Source of the DNA: Ophioceras dolichostomum
Taxonomy: Eukaryota; Ascomycota; Sordariomycetes; Magnaporthales; Ophioceraceae
NCBI GenBank assembly: GCA_003049485.1
Contig: PYST01000153.1
Coordinates: 1-64,000 of the forward strand
Reading direction: 5' to 3'
Length of the DNA stretch: 64,000 nt
The position numbers and the translations under genes were made by a program. Shown in pieces: positions 1 to 11,329 of the stretch. Under the pieces are notes generated by a model. That model saw nothing but the letters and a program-made list of their open reading frames with translations, was not told the origin of the DNA and ran no database searches. Numbering within the stretch: the stretch's first letter is position 1; every line of letters begins with the position of its first letter.

Positions 1-2872
1 GATAGCCGCTAGCACGTCCTATACCCCTCGGGAGGTCGGGCCTGGACAGCCCTCGGACGTTAAATAAACCATTACCATTACCATTACTTGTGTCTTGACC
101 GATCTTCCTTTTTCTAGTAGGCTTCCGTTGTCCGCCCGCACGTCTGTCCCTTGCGTATTCCGTATTTCAGGCGAGGTGCCGCCCGGCCCCTTTTCGTGAT
201 TTGGTTTTTTGTTCCTGACTGCGCCGAGGCCTCGTCTCGTTCATACAGTGATACAGCAATCAAAAGATGTAAAATCTGGCATCCTTCTACGGCGCAGGTT
301 CCAGCTCCATCCAGCCCATACTTCAACGCCACCAATATGTCTTTCGTTTAAATCAGTAGCTCCTGAATGCAATCATCTCGCTACCCAGGGTCGGCAGTTT
401 CACTCGTGGAAAATCAGTAGAAGCTACGAACTGGGTGCCTTGCTGACGGCAACAGTGCACGCCCTCGTAATTACTGAAGGTAATGTGGCTAAGGGCAGTC
501 GAAAGAAGAAACGAGCGTGGTTGGCATTCGTGTCCAGCACGTTTACCTATCAGAGATCTATCCCTAACATAACCCAACAAAGTAAAGGAAGGAAGCTCCA
601 CATCCTAGCAAACGACCACTCAGCCGAGGGATAAGGCTGTTAGTACCCTCTTCCATCGCTAGACTAACGAAGAACATTGCTCTGCCAGCAGAGCGGCTGC
701 GAAGGTGGCTATCGAACGAAATAGGAACTGTATAAGCGAGTGCGTGGATCAATGTTAGTGTGTCGCCGCAAAGAAAGAGATGGCTAGATCCGGGAGTTCA
801 GTCTCACAGTTTCATGTGGCTCGTGGTACGTTCCTGGTACCATAGAGAGGATGGCAGGAAGGCACTCAACGGCGGCCGCGGCCGCCACCCCCGATCGGGA
901 CAGGCGGGGGCACCCTGCCCTTGCAGTTCTGGCTGCACTTCCCTACCCCCACGTGAGTCGCCTTAGTAGCCCCCGCCGTGCCCTCCGCGTGGACTGTCCC
1001 CCCCATGTTGGTGAAGCTTTGGCATGCGGGTGTGGTTCCGTGGCGACCCACGAAGACGATGTGGCTGCAGTCGTAGGCGTTGTACGTATAATGGCACATT
1101 GTAAAGTGAACGGAAGCTGCTGGTGGGTGGCAGGAAGCAGGTATTGAAGCTGGAGGAGGTTTTGTTTTTTTGGAAGGCCGATGTTGGAATGTTATTGGGT
1201 TGAGATTGTTGTGGATGGAATGTCTTGCAGGTTTGTCTCCTGAGCTTCTCGGGGCGATGATTGAGGCTTTATACCCAGCAGCGAGGTCGGGAGATATTCG
1301 CCTTCGCAGCTATGGTGTCTAGGTTGTCGTTAACGGGCCGGGCAATGAAACATCTACGACACCGTCCATGACGCCGTCCATGACACCGCCTATGGCACCG
1401 CCGTCCTCGCCATCATCAGCAACAGTAGCAGCAGCCGCAACAGCCGACCTGCTTTTGAAACTGAAGAGCGCAGAGGGACGGTTGGCGTCGGCGGCCAACA
1501 GAGGAGGTGGTTTGGTGTTTTACGATGGAGGCGAACGGGCGAGAATCGATATCGACGCCGTTTTGTACCGCCCCCTCTTCGTAACGGTTCTAGGCCGGCA
1601 GGTCGATCGTTCAATGGGACTCCATGGCCTAAGCACTCCCAACGTGCCTGTTGGATGCCGTCAATATGACAAGTTCTGCGGCCGGTTTCGATCGGGGTTT
1701 GACCTGGCCGCTGTGGTCTCACATTTCATGATGTTGGCCTGGTTTATTGACAAGATCGGATGGGAAGGTAAGGAGGACGAGACCGTCCCTCGACCATGGA
1801 GATTGGGGCGTGAACAGCCAAAGATTGCTACCAAATTGATCAATGTATCCAGAAGTCTATGACTTTCCCTGCCGCCCGTTGGTCGGTGTAAGTAGCCCAC
1901 CGGGCGTCGGCTTGAGCCTCAGTTCCAGTCAGATCCTGAGAGGGCCGTGAATGCTCTTGTTGGCCCGGGCCACTCACTCTCTGAAGTTCCTCGGAAGGCC
2001 GGGGACCCTAATGTGTGACCACCATGTCTGCTTACATCGGAGCATCTTGCCGAGCCTACTTATTACCACTCTGTATTATATTCTCTGGCCAGACTCTATG
2101 TGTGTCAGGTGGAGGTTCAGTAATCGCCGGGGTTATAAATCAAGCCTATAAGATGGAATTGCACCTGACAGTTTAGTGAGTTATCTCCCTCGTATTTGTA
2201 TCACCTATCAACTCTGCGCCATGGTTTCCATGGTGCTGCAGCAGGGAAACCGCCTTATTTGCCTCCGGCTCCTCCTTTCTTGACTCTCACCCCCCCATAC
2301 TAGATCGCCTGCCTAATGTCACTGTCAGGGACGTACATCTTCTCCCGTCGCTTGCCTACTACCTAGACTTAGCAGGGTGCGAGGGGTGCTCGAAAATGGC
2401 GGCTAGGGCGAAGCATTGGGGAGGGCCGGGAGTACCAAGAAGTGAATTCAGCTCCTGAAGGCTTCCGGGCCAGTGTCTCCTTTATTTCCTTGCTTTGCCT
2501 TTGCCTTGCCCTCTACAGCTCAACACTCTAGAAGCGGGGTATCTTCTCCTTGCTGAACTCTTCCTCAGTCATCACAATCGTTATGGCTGCCGGTCCATCA
2601 GCGCGGTTCTAGAGGCCGCCTTCACATAGAGTGAGATCCCTAGTCAACAAAAGGGCGTCAGCCCTGGTCTTGTCTTACTCCACAATTAATTTACCCCTGT
2701 CTACCCTGTCTTTGGCTTGTTCTTGTATGAGGCCAGCGTCGTGGAGAGACTCTTCTTTGTAGATAAAAAATATGACTGAGCGGAAACGTGGCGCAGAAGA
2801 ATTTAAAACCCGAACCGTGATGAAACGCGGTGGAAGCAAAGTCTACAGAAGCAAACGAATTCTCCTCTTCTG
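1..2872. other. Gene-free 5' stretch
   Basis: I see no convincing gene here. Reading frames are short, overlap one another on both strands and have no recognisable domain. A plus-strand frame at 1368-1862 opens with a low-complexity Met/Thr/Pro stretch and looks fortuitous. A short hexamer tract (ACCATT, about three copies) lies at 69-88. Confidence 0.6.
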
Positions 2873-3475
2873 TCAGTCAAGTCGAAAATTGTCATCGATG
2901 GGATGCGTCAGCCCCATGTGGAATCTAATATCTTGGCGCCCGCTCTCCACACCCCGGACCAGGCGGTCACCAGGCGGTCTCTGGATGGGAGTTTGCGCCG
3001 GGCGGTTTGCGCTCGGCGATAAACTCGCGGGTGGTGCGTGAGGTTGAAAGCGCTTCACGGGAGATGGTCGGTCATCAACATCATCAGTCATCACGATAGT
3101 CTCCCCGCCGCTCGTGGCGGGAATAAGCGCATCTCGTTCAAGCTCATGGTGCTCTGATGGTCGTGCCCGGTTAGAACGGAGAATGGCCTGCTGCGCCAGA
3201 TTCCGGCGTGCTTGGAGCGGGGGCGGACAACCACCCTCGACCGCTTCGGACCGGACGGACGAACTGAGGCGGTACTCCGCACTCGACTGGCGTCCGACAA
3301 CCCGAGCTAAGGTTTCTTTCTGCTTTTCTTCGCGTAGCAGCACGTGAATTGGCTCATAAACGCGAAGCAACATGAGCTCGTTTGCTTCCCGCTGCTTCCC
3401 AATGCCTGCCTTCCTGATGACCGTCGCGATGTCAAGAGGAGTGGAGTGGTCTGTCTTGGGTTGCGTTGCGAGCAC
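2873..3475 (-). CDS. Uncertain 200-aa hypothetical ORF
   Basis: A single open frame reads 200 residues, starting with MLATQPKTDHSTPLDI. The N-terminal third looks helical and charged (residues about 20-60, with REANELMLLRVYEP). The rest is Pro/Arg/Ser-rich low complexity. I do not recognise a family, a signal peptide or a membrane segment. Other frames are also open across the same bases, so GC-rich chance reading is a serious alternative. It lies upstream of, and divergent from, the tannase-family gene at 3847. Confidence 0.22.
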   Translation of the reverse strand: MLATQPKTDHSTPLDIATVIRKAGIGKQREANELMLLRVYEPIHVLLREEKQKETLARVVGRQSSAEYRLSSSVRSEAVEGGCPPPLQARRNLAQQAILRSNRARPSEHHELERDALIPATSGGETIVMTDDVDDRPSPVKRFQPHAPPASLSPSANRPAQTPIQRPPGDRLVRGVESGRQDIRFHMGLTHPIDDNFRLD

Positions 3476-3726
3476 GTTTTGTCAGCACCACAGCAGGAAG
3501 TCCCGTCCCAACAACATATTGTCCCGACCGAGCCGTATGCATGGTTCGTGATCCTTCCCACCCTGAGCCAATTCGAGCGCATTTTCCGGGAAATGAGAAC
3601 CAAAGGTTGGCGGCTCCGTGCCATCCCGCAACTACAAAAAAAAAAGGCACAATAAAAGTCAGAGCCGACTGCATAGTCCGACCGACTGACCGAAGGACGT
3701 CGGAGGTAATCGAAGCTGCGGAGTAG

Positions 3727-3734
3727 TATATAAA
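3727..3734 (+). promoter_or_regulatory. TATA box of the tannase-family gene
   Basis: TATATAAA lies about 113 bp upstream of the ATG at 3847, with no intervening gene. That spacing suits a fungal core promoter with a short 5' leader. Confidence 0.5.
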
Positions 3735-3846
3735 CGAAGACATGATGCGGGGGTCAAAGCTGGGGAATTGGGTGCCAGGGGCCAAGCAGCAACTCCAGCG
3801 GTTGTCCTTCGAGTCTGCGATTCCTGAGAGCAAGACCTAGAACAAA

Positions 3847-5451
3847 ATGTCGCTAGAATCGGTCTGCACGTCGGCAACGTTTTCGTCCCTCCCGGTCCCT
3901 TTCGGGACTGAGATTCGGTCGGTCGAGGCGAGCATCGGGACCTTCAACGCTACCCTACCTACCTACACCTTCACGCAGCCGACGAGGCATCTGGAGTTCA
4001 GCTTCTGCAACGCCACGGTGGGCTACACGCATCCGGGCCAAGGCGATACCATCTACGTGGAGATCTGGCTGCCGGCCCCGGATGCCTGGAACCGGCGACT
4101 CCTGGGCGTCGGTGGTGGCGGGTTCGCGTCGGGCCGGTTTGATAACGCCTACAACACGCTGATGGCGCCGGCCGTGGCGGACGGTTACGCCGCCGTCACG
4201 ACCGACTCGGGCGTCAGCGACATCTTCGGCACCTGGGGCCTCCTGGGCCAGGGCAACCTGAACCTGGTCAACATCGACAACTTCGGCGGTCGCGCGCTGG
4301 AGGAGCAGGGGCTGCTGGGCAAGAGCCTAACCACGCTCTTCTACGGAGAGGGGCCGGCCCACTCCTACTTCTCCGGCTGCTCCCAGGGCGGGCGCCAGGC
4401 CATCACGATCGCGCAGCGCTACCCGACTTTGTACGACGGCATCTTCGCTAACGCTCCGGGCTTGTCCATGTCGCGGGTCATCCCTAGCCTGCACTGGCCG
4501 CAGCAGTTCATGCTGAGCACCGGGCAGGTGCCGCGCGCCTGCGAGCTGGACGGCGTCACCGCGGCCGCCATCGCAGCCTGCGACGGGCTGGACGGCGTGA
4601 CCGACGGCATCGTCGCCGAGGCAGAGGCTTGCCTGGGCACCTTCAACCCCTTTTCTGTCGTCGGGCAGGAGGCGGCCTGCGCCGACATCGAGGGTGGTTC
4701 GCTGGTCGTCGGCCGAGCCGCTGCCGCCGTGGCCAACGCGACGTGGCACGGCATGACCACTGCGTTCGGCCAACGCATCTGGCCGGGCTACACACCCTCG
4801 TCTGACCTCACCGGCAACCGGGCGCGCAACAGTGCTCCCGGGGCCGGCATCGCCAACACGGTGTGTGACGGGGACGCGGAGGATGCTTGCGTCGGCAGCC
4901 CTTACCCACTCACACCCATCTTCATCCGCCACTTCCTCGCGCGCGACGTCGACCTGGACGTGGCCTCGCTCACGCATGAGCAGTTCGACGAGCTAGTCCG
5001 CACCGGGCTGCACAGCCTGCGCGCCATGGACTCGCTCGACTTGGACCTGGGCGCCTTTGCGCGGGCTGGCGGCAGGATGATCACGTACCATGGCATGGAC
5101 GACCAGATCGTGCCCCTGGGCGGCACGACCGAGTACTACGACAGGCTGCTCGCCTCCTCCCCGAGCTACGGCTACCCGGACGGGGCGGGCGAAGTGCAGG
5201 ACTTTTACCGGCTCTTCGCGGTCCCCGGTCTGATGCACTGTTTCGGTGGGAACGGTGGCTATCCGACCGCGCTGCTCGGCCAATTGACCGCCTGGGTCGA
5301 GAACGGGACGGCGCCGGAGGAGAGCACTTACGAGGTGGTGGTACCCGACCCCGGGAACTCGACGGCCGGGGCGGAGAAGATCGAGCAGCGTTTGCTTTGT
5401 CCTTATCCTCAGAAGGCCGTGTGGACTGGACAGGGTTGGGCCTGCCATTGA
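3847..5451 (+). CDS. Tannase/feruloyl esterase family protein
   Basis: An intronless 534-aa serine hydrolase of the tannase and feruloyl esterase family, enzymes that cleave gallate or hydroxycinnamate esters of plant material. The nucleophile elbow GCSQGGRQ places the catalytic Ser at about residue 179, with Cys178 just before it. The acid lies in GMDDQIVP (about 418-419) and the base in LMHCFGG (His464, Cys465). This is the family's CS-D-HC arrangement, in which the two cysteines form a disulfide joining the triad. Length is normal for the family. The start is fixed by an in-frame TAG three codons upstream (3838). The N-terminus (MSLESVCTSATFSSLP) has no clear signal peptide, unlike secreted relatives, so the protein may be intracellular or leave by another route. 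Substrate cannot be read from sequence. Confidence 0.88.
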   Translation: MSLESVCTSATFSSLPVPFGTEIRSVEASIGTFNATLPTYTFTQPTRHLEFSFCNATVGYTHPGQGDTIYVEIWLPAPDAWNRRLLGVGGGGFASGRFDNAYNTLMAPAVADGYAAVTTDSGVSDIFGTWGLLGQGNLNLVNIDNFGGRALEEQGLLGKSLTTLFYGEGPAHSYFSGCSQGGRQAITIAQRYPTLYDGIFANAPGLSMSRVIPSLHWPQQFMLSTGQVPRACELDGVTAAAIAACDGLDGVTDGIVAEAEACLGTFNPFSVVGQEAACADIEGGSLVVGRAAAAVANATWHGMTTAFGQRIWPGYTPSSDLTGNRARNSAPGAGIANTVCDGDAEDACVGSPYPLTPIFIRHFLARDVDLDVASLTHEQFDELVRTGLHSLRAMDSLDLDLGAFARAGGRMITYHGMDDQIVPLGGTTEYYDRLLASSPSYGYPDGAGEVQDFYRLFAVPGLMHCFGGNGGYPTALLGQLTAWVENGTAPEESTYEVVVPDPGNSTAGAEKIEQRLLCPYPQKAVWTGQGWACH

Positions 5452-6448
5452 GCGTTAGTGTGACGTTCTCCCCCTACGTACAAAGGAAAAATAGAGCGTT
5501 GTATTGTAAAGAGTGATGCTCTCCTAAAGAGAGGGGTCACCTCCGTATTTAATCTACAAAGAGAATAACGCGCTCGCGTTGACTAAGCAGCCAGGTGCTC
5601 GCCCCGTATCACGTGCTTCCAAAACGCCACAGTTAGGTCTAGGGCTCATTCCACGGAAATTATTGACAACTTTGATAGCCCAGATCTGAGTTGAAAGAAT
5701 GCATGCTTGTGAGAGAGATATGGTTGCTAGCATGCTAATTGGGACTGTATGTTTCAGAGGCAGTTTTCGCCGCTTGACTTCGTCGATGATGTCGTGCTGG
5801 CCACCATACCGTGGGCTCCGACCACCTGGGCAGCCCCGGGTCATTTACGGCCCCACCCAAATCCCGTTCAGGGCACGTGCAGGCAGCACCCCAGGCCGCC
5901 TGTAGTCTTTCTACGACCGGCCCCACAACGACCAAACATTCCCCTTCACCGGGCAGGTCATGTCACCGTAGTACCGAATTGATGAGGGAGCTAGAATATC
6001 CTACCATTTGTCGAAAGGGCGCACAGTAGATTGTGCGAGATACACTCAAATCTCCAGAGAGGTAAGTTCGCCCTCAGATGTTCACCGGTCCTGAGAACGG
6101 TGCCTCTCTAGACCCGAAATGGGACTTTTGAACGCCCAACGTATTGCAGCCTTCTGGTGTTGTGGATGATGAAGGTGGTTATCTATAGCGAGCAGCCTTC
6201 CCGACTCGTCCATCCCTGCGTTCTTGCATACCTCGTAGTTTGCAAATAAGCCAGAACTCCGTCCCTCATCGCAATAGTCAAGAGGCATTCCATTATACTA
6301 ACTCGATCAATTTTCCTCTTTTCCTCCACCAGCTACAGTCAATACTCTTGATCACCCGTCGCCGCTTGAGTCACACTAGTTCTTGATACCTCTTGGGACA
6401 ACATTACACACACAAATTAAGACATTCAAAGCATTCGCGATACTCAAG
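5452..6448. other. Intergenic, nothing supported
   Basis: About 1 kb between the tannase-family gene and the methyltransferase. It holds the 3' flank of the former and the promoter of the latter. I see no conserved coding frame or RNA gene. Confidence 0.6.
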
Positions 6449-7090
6449 ATGGCCACCGACTTCGACCGCAAAGAATATTGGCATGGGAGGTTCGCAACCG
6501 AGCACTCCTTCGAATGGCTCCTGCCGGCCGCGTCCTTCATGTCGATACTCGAGCCCTATCTCGAACGGCTGCCGTCCACCGCCCGCATCCTCCACCTCGG
6601 CATGGGCACCAGTAGCCTGCAGAACGACCTGCGAGCCCGCGGCTTCCTGGACGTGACGAACATCGACTACGAGCCGCTCGCGGTAGACCGGGGCCGCCAG
6701 CTCGAGCAGGACGCGTTCGGGGACGTACGAATGCGGTACGTGGTCGCCGACGCCACGCGGCTGGGGGAGGAGGACGTCGTCGGCCTGTTGGACGACGGCG
6801 GCGGGCAGTTCGACCTTGTCGTCGACAAGAGCACCGCCGATGCCGTGTCGTGCGGTGGTGACGAAGCGATTTTGCGGATGGCTGAAGGGGTGAAGGGGTG
6901 TCTGAGCAGCACACGCGGCGGCGTGTGGATCTCATTGAGCTACTCGTCTTCGAGGTTCAGTGCTAGGCCTGTCGGGCTGGACGTGGAGGTCGTTGCGAGG
7001 ATACCGACGCCGAAGTTGAAGGCAACCGACCCAGATATATATCACTGGTGCTACCTGTTGCGGCCTACGGGAGCTACGGGGCCAAGTTAG
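6449..7090 (+). CDS. Class I SAM-dependent methyltransferase
   Basis: A 213-aa, single-exon, seven-beta-strand methyltransferase of the small METTL13/EFM type. The opening motif DRKEYWHGRF is typical of that group. Motif I reads ILHLGMGTSSLQNDL (about residues 47-61), the acidic end of beta 2 is NIDYEPLAV, a motif II-like VVADATRL follows, and FDLVVDKSTADAV matches the DKGTLD-like post-II signature. These bind S-adenosylmethionine. Relatives methylate lysines of elongation factor 1A or other proteins; the substrate here is not shown. The frame extends upstream to an ATG at 6383, but the ATG at 6449 sits in a good fungal context (CAAGATGGCC) and directly precedes the conserved part, so I chose it. 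The glycine motif is GMG rather than the usual GxG, and binding could be affected. Confidence 0.8.
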   Translation: MATDFDRKEYWHGRFATEHSFEWLLPAASFMSILEPYLERLPSTARILHLGMGTSSLQNDLRARGFLDVTNIDYEPLAVDRGRQLEQDAFGDVRMRYVVADATRLGEEDVVGLLDDGGGQFDLVVDKSTADAVSCGGDEAILRMAEGVKGCLSSTRGGVWISLSYSSSRFSARPVGLDVEVVARIPTPKLKATDPDIYHWCYLLRPTGATGPS

Positions 7091-8803
7091 GGTGGTTTGA
7101 GTTAGCCAACGACGTGGGTGGTACGAGTTGACCTACTATGCGGCGATACCACCCTAGGAGAATGAACAAGGAAGAAAACTGCTCTCACAGAGCTGGTCTG
7201 GGGATCATATCGACGGCCTCCTACGGCAAGGGGAGACGGCTCCCCTACAAGCCTGTTCATCTGAAGCTCCCAAGGTTACTGGGCAGACAAGCCTGCTTGA
7301 TATTGCCGAAGTGATACTGGCCGCAAGCCCCCTCTTCGTGCCATAGAATCTCAACTTTGCAAGGAGGCCTGGTGCGGACTAGAGTCTAATAGACGAAAAT
7401 GCGTTCGTTGAAATAGTTCTTGAGACGCTAGGAACTAGAAATAGACTGCAAGGGCTCAATTCATCGAAGGAGACTGTAGATATACAGTAAACTTTATTAA
7501 TTTCCGGAGGCGCGTGAGTTGTATGTAGTACTTTTCGACGGGTGCATTGGGATTGGATCCGCAGATTGGAAAGCAAGGCGGATAGTGCAAGAGCTACCCG
7601 AGAGCGCGTCTTGTCGGTAGGTTTTGTGACCACGGATGAGGCCTCTGGCTCACCCTAGGGCTCAATATTCTGGTCTGAGAGGGTCCTTACACGGATTATA
7701 TCTCCAGCAGAGATTGCTAGTTACAAATGCGCTCAATTTCACCACAATCATGCTACACACTGTTGTGTTGCACGTTGATTATCAAGTAAGGCGCGTGTAG
7801 CCTCATGGGAATAATGCACAAGCAAAATTTGACCAGAATACCCAGTCAAAGCGGGAGATATGCGCAGGAACAGATACAGATAGGTAGTACCTATCAGAAA
7901 GAAGCCTTTTCAACCAGAGAGGCTTCAGATTGACTGATCAGAACCATCCAGGATACATGGATAAACTTTGAAGACAGCAGAAACAACAGCACTCACTGCA
8001 CCATCATATTGGAAAGGTTATCTTAGGTTATAGGTTCCCTACTCTCTACGGACACTGGCTGACTGCTTTTCATTTTGGCGCATTACGAACCCTTTCCAAT
8101 GCTGGTGGCTCACTCTATGTTCCAAGAGGTCGAACCTGAAGCCGCATACCGCCTCCGGCCTTTAACCACGCTGATTTACAAATCATGCACTGGTGTGGTT
8201 TCGCTGTAGCAGAGCCGTAGACTGATTGGGACAGTGGAAGGCAAGGCGGGTAGGTCCTTGTAGAGTTCTGGCAGGATAGTGAGCACTTATCTATATCCTT
8301 GACTAGGGACAGTGCAAATCGCTGGACACCGAGCAGGTTACGGAGGAGCGGAGAGAATATATTTTCTTTTAGGGAGTGAAAAATAGCGGCAAAGGTGCAG
8401 TCTTGCCAACGTCAGAGTGGTTCAGCTGTCCTTCTTCTCGGTGCTCGGGCTATTATTTTGTCTTTTCTGTCGCCGGCTGCCTCCGGATTCTTGGACTGCT
8501 GGTGGTTTTGGGGCTTTTATCAGCCCTCCCTAACTAAGCTCAGAGCCCACTTTAGATCCCCCCCGTTGCCAGTATCGTCGCTGCGTTGCAGCTTTGCGGA
8601 CTCGGATTTTTGGTGGTGTTGCCCACTTTATGGAACTTGTGTGCGTCTCATCAGACTCCTGTTTATATGTAACTGCCCTGAAATATTTCGCTCGGTTCGA
8701 GTCAACGAAAACATGGATCCCACCAGTCGCTCCTGGCTAATATGGGAAGAAAGATGTAAAAGAAAAGAAATAGTTAGCATTAATCAACGTGTCGCTGGAG
8801 CCC
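7091..8803. other. AT-richer gene-free stretch
   Basis: About 1.7 kb without a supported gene. Frames are short and broken and composition is visibly richer in A/T than the flanking genes. The stretch at 8395-8868 is open for 157 codons on the plus strand, but it runs into the tRNA and shows no domain. Confidence 0.6.
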
Positions 8804-8809
8804 AAAAAA
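8804..8809 (-). terminator. Pol III terminator of tRNA-Lys
   Basis: A run of six T on the minus strand begins nine bases beyond the tRNA 3' end, as expected for RNA polymerase III termination. Confidence 0.75.
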
Positions 8810-8817
8810 TTAAAAGT

Positions 8818-8903
8818 CGCCCCAGGCGGGATTCGAACCCGCAGCCTTGGGATCTCTCAGGAATGTAAAAGTCCCACGCTCTGACCAGTTGCGCTACCAG
8901 GGC
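8818..8903 (-). tRNA. tRNA-Lys(TTT) with a 12-nt intron
   Basis: Read on the minus strand, the gene folds as a cloverleaf. The acceptor stem is GCCCTGG pairing with CTGGGGC, and the T arm is GCGGGTTCGAATCCCGC. The anticodon stem is TGGGA/TCCCA. Between its arms lie 19 nt instead of 7. Reading CTTTTA, then a 12-nt insert, then A restores a normal loop with anticodon TTT and the intron at the canonical position 37/38. A T6 Pol III terminator follows. It decodes AAA lysine codons after splicing by the tRNA endonuclease. Confidence 0.9.
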
Positions 8904-9363
8904 TAGACCAACAAATCTGGTTGGCCAGATTTGTCGATTGTGCCGCTTATATGGGTCACGGTGGTGGCGAGGTCGAAAGCCACTGAATGATTGGTTGACT
9001 GCCTGCTATGGCACCAGAAGTAATGTTGGGATGATTCCTGTCGGAGATGGGCGGCAGAACGAGTCGGATTCGGTTACCGTGATGGCCGTGCTGTAAAAAA
9101 TTGCCTGGGTTTAACGTGGCTTGAAGCTAACCGCGGAAAACTAGCCCCATGACGACTTGCTCAAGACCTCCGCCAAGTAGGGTTCGATAACCTGTATAAG
9201 AGCAACAACCTCCGACCTGTTCCGTTGTAGTTGCTGATGTGAGTGCGAACGTCGTAGATTGAAGTGAGTTTGATGGTCGAACCTTTTGTCCCCCGAAGGC
9301 CTCAATTAGTATTCGATTATCCTGTTCCCTCTTTCGAGAAGGCGGCGGATACGGCCGGACCAA
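8904..9363. other. Promoter region upstream of GH64 gene
   Basis: About 460 bp between the tRNA 5' end and the GH64 start codon. No gene is seen. A frame at 9264-9479 overlaps the start of the GH64 gene in another frame and is a shadow. Confidence 0.5.
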
Positions 9364-10516
9364 ATGCCAACCTCATTGGACGTCCGGCTCCACAATCAGA
9401 CATCATCAAGCAATGTCTTTGCATACATCACCGGCCTGGGAATCCAGCGAGACTTCGCCCGTGTAATTCTCAAAGCTAACGGCAAGGAGTTGTATTTTCC
9501 GGAAAGCCCAGCTGGGATCCTTAGCCCTCTGGCGGAGGACTGTGCCATCCCCCTTGGCCCTCCTGGAAACAACGTCATCGCACACATCCCACAGCTTGCG
9601 GGTGGGCGCATCTGGTTCAGTCGTGATGGGAAGCTCACATTCCTGCTGAACCCGGGGCCGGCACTAGTCGAGCCGTCGGTGCTCAACCCTTCGGACCCGA
9701 ACGCCGACGTCGATTTCTCCTTCGCCGAATTTACTCTAAACAACGACCAGTTGTTCGCCAACATCAGTTACGTGGACTTTGTTCCCCGCCTGCCCATCGC
9801 CCTCACTCTCCGGGATGGCCGGGTCGGAGTCCAGCATGTGTCTGGCATGGGCAGCAACGGACTAGATCGGGTCTGCGATGAACTCCGCGCCCAGGCTCGG
9901 AAGGACGGGCGGCCGTGGGACAAGCTGATCGTCCAGCGACCTGGCCAGCCACCTCTTCGGGCACTGAATCCCACGCACGGAAACACGGTCGGCGCCAGTT
10001 TCGACGGGTACTTTGAGCCGCTCGTGGAGGAGGCGTGGAAGAAGTACCACTGCAGCCATGGCCGGTGCGAGATGCGGATCAACACGCAGGCAGCGCCCGG
10101 TGTTATCCCAGGCGCCGTAGGCGAGTCGGGCGAGCCGATGATCGGAGACGAGTCGTTCTGCCGGCCCACGACCGCCGACATCCTCGGGTGCAACAGCGGG
10201 CCGTTCAAGACGGGTCCGTCGGCCAGCCGCAACGCCATCATCCCTCGCCTTGCAGCGGCATTCCAGCGGACAGCCGTGCTGGATACCGACCGTCACCCAT
10301 CGGACCCCTCCACCTTCTACAAGAGGGACCCCACGAATCACTACGCCAGGATCGTGCATGAGGTCAATTTGGACGGCAAGGGGTATGCGTTTGCCTACGA
10401 CGACGTGCAGCCCGACGGCGGCGCCGACCGGGTCCGGGAAGGTGAATGCGGGTGACCCCAAGGTGTTTGTTGTGGCGGTAGGAAGCTCTAATACATACGT
10501 CGGCGAGCAGATGTGA
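9364..10516 (+). CDS. GH64 endo-beta-1,3-glucanase, frameshifted near the C-terminus
   Basis: Glycoside hydrolase family 64 (thaumatin-like fold), enzymes that cut beta-1,3-glucan. Recognisable family segments include VFAYITGLGIQ near the N-terminus, IPQLAGGRIWFS, LNPGPALVEPSVLNPSDPN, GYFEPLVEEAWKKY, TNHYARIVHEVNLDGKGYAF and the C-terminal AYDDVQPDGGAD. The main frame stops at 10453-10455 after an unfamily-like VREGECG. One frame over, the expected tail (SGKVNAGDPKVFVVAVG) continues to a stop at 10514-10516. A single extra G in the CCGGG near 10428-10431 explains this. It is either a sequencing error or a recent mutation; the in-frame product would be 363 aa and lack the last beta-strand. No signal peptide is visible, which is also true of several fungal GH64 proteins as I recall them. 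Confidence 0.82.
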
Positions 10517-11329
10517 TTTGAGGTGCTCAGTCCTAGCTCTGTTTAGCCTTGAGGCGGGAGAATACCCTGGGTCGTTGACAACCGTTTGTTGCCATACTTC
10601 AAACAAGCAACTTCGGGGATTCCTTGACTGTGGAATTGATGAATGAAAGTTAGTGGGATTGGTTTGGTCAGGCTTGGAGGTTCTGCTGGGCGGCTCCATC
10701 CAGCGTGAATTTTGATTGAGCATGACGCCAGAGAATTGCTCCCCAAAAATTGAACCCCCCATGAAGCCAATGCGTGCTGCGTCATCCTTGTCAGGCACGC
10801 CCCCCACCCCCCCCCCCCCCCCACTCCAGACNCCCACTCCAGACATCGTCAATCGCGGGACACTTTTCTTTCTTTGCTGGTTCGAAGAATCCCATACCCG
10901 CCGACAACATCCTGAAAGGTGCAACACTGATCCGGCATTCGCGCCCGTATCCACCAGCGTATCGAATAACTCTCTCGCGCATCACAGCCCGGTTTTCACG
11001 CCTTTTCCGAACCGCTTCTGCCATTGTCCGTCGCCACGAGCTTCCCCGTGATCTCCCAGCCTGACCGCCGTTTGTTCCACGACGCGACGAACGGTCTTAC
11101 AAGCCAACAACCAAAGCCTACCAGCGGGGCGCGCCGCCTATCTGCTCTCGACACCTTCTGGTGGGGGACGGTGCTTGCCACTTCAGCCCAGGCACGCTCG
11201 AACATCGAACTCAAGTGAGGAGGGGCTCGGCCTTCCGACGCCGGACAGGGCAGGGGACACTGACACGAAGTCGACGACGACGTTGGTACATCCGGCTGGC
11301 CACGCATCTGCACCCATCCAGAATCCAGC
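10517..11329. other. Intergenic with poly-C/N junction
   Basis: About 0.8 kb between the GH64 gene and nudF. It contains a C-rich tract at about 10800-10822 and a single N at 10832. The 12-mer CCCACTCCAGAC occurs on both sides of the N, which looks like an assembly join. The 3' part is the nudF promoter and leader. No gene is seen. Confidence 0.6.

Noticed and set aside
1368..1862. 164-codon plus frame in the gene-poor left end
   Set aside because: Starts in Met/Thr/Pro low complexity and shows no recognisable fold or neighbour support.
4327..4977. 216-codon minus-strand frame inside the tannase-family gene
   Set aside because: Shadow of GC-rich codons; the plus strand carries the catalytic motifs.
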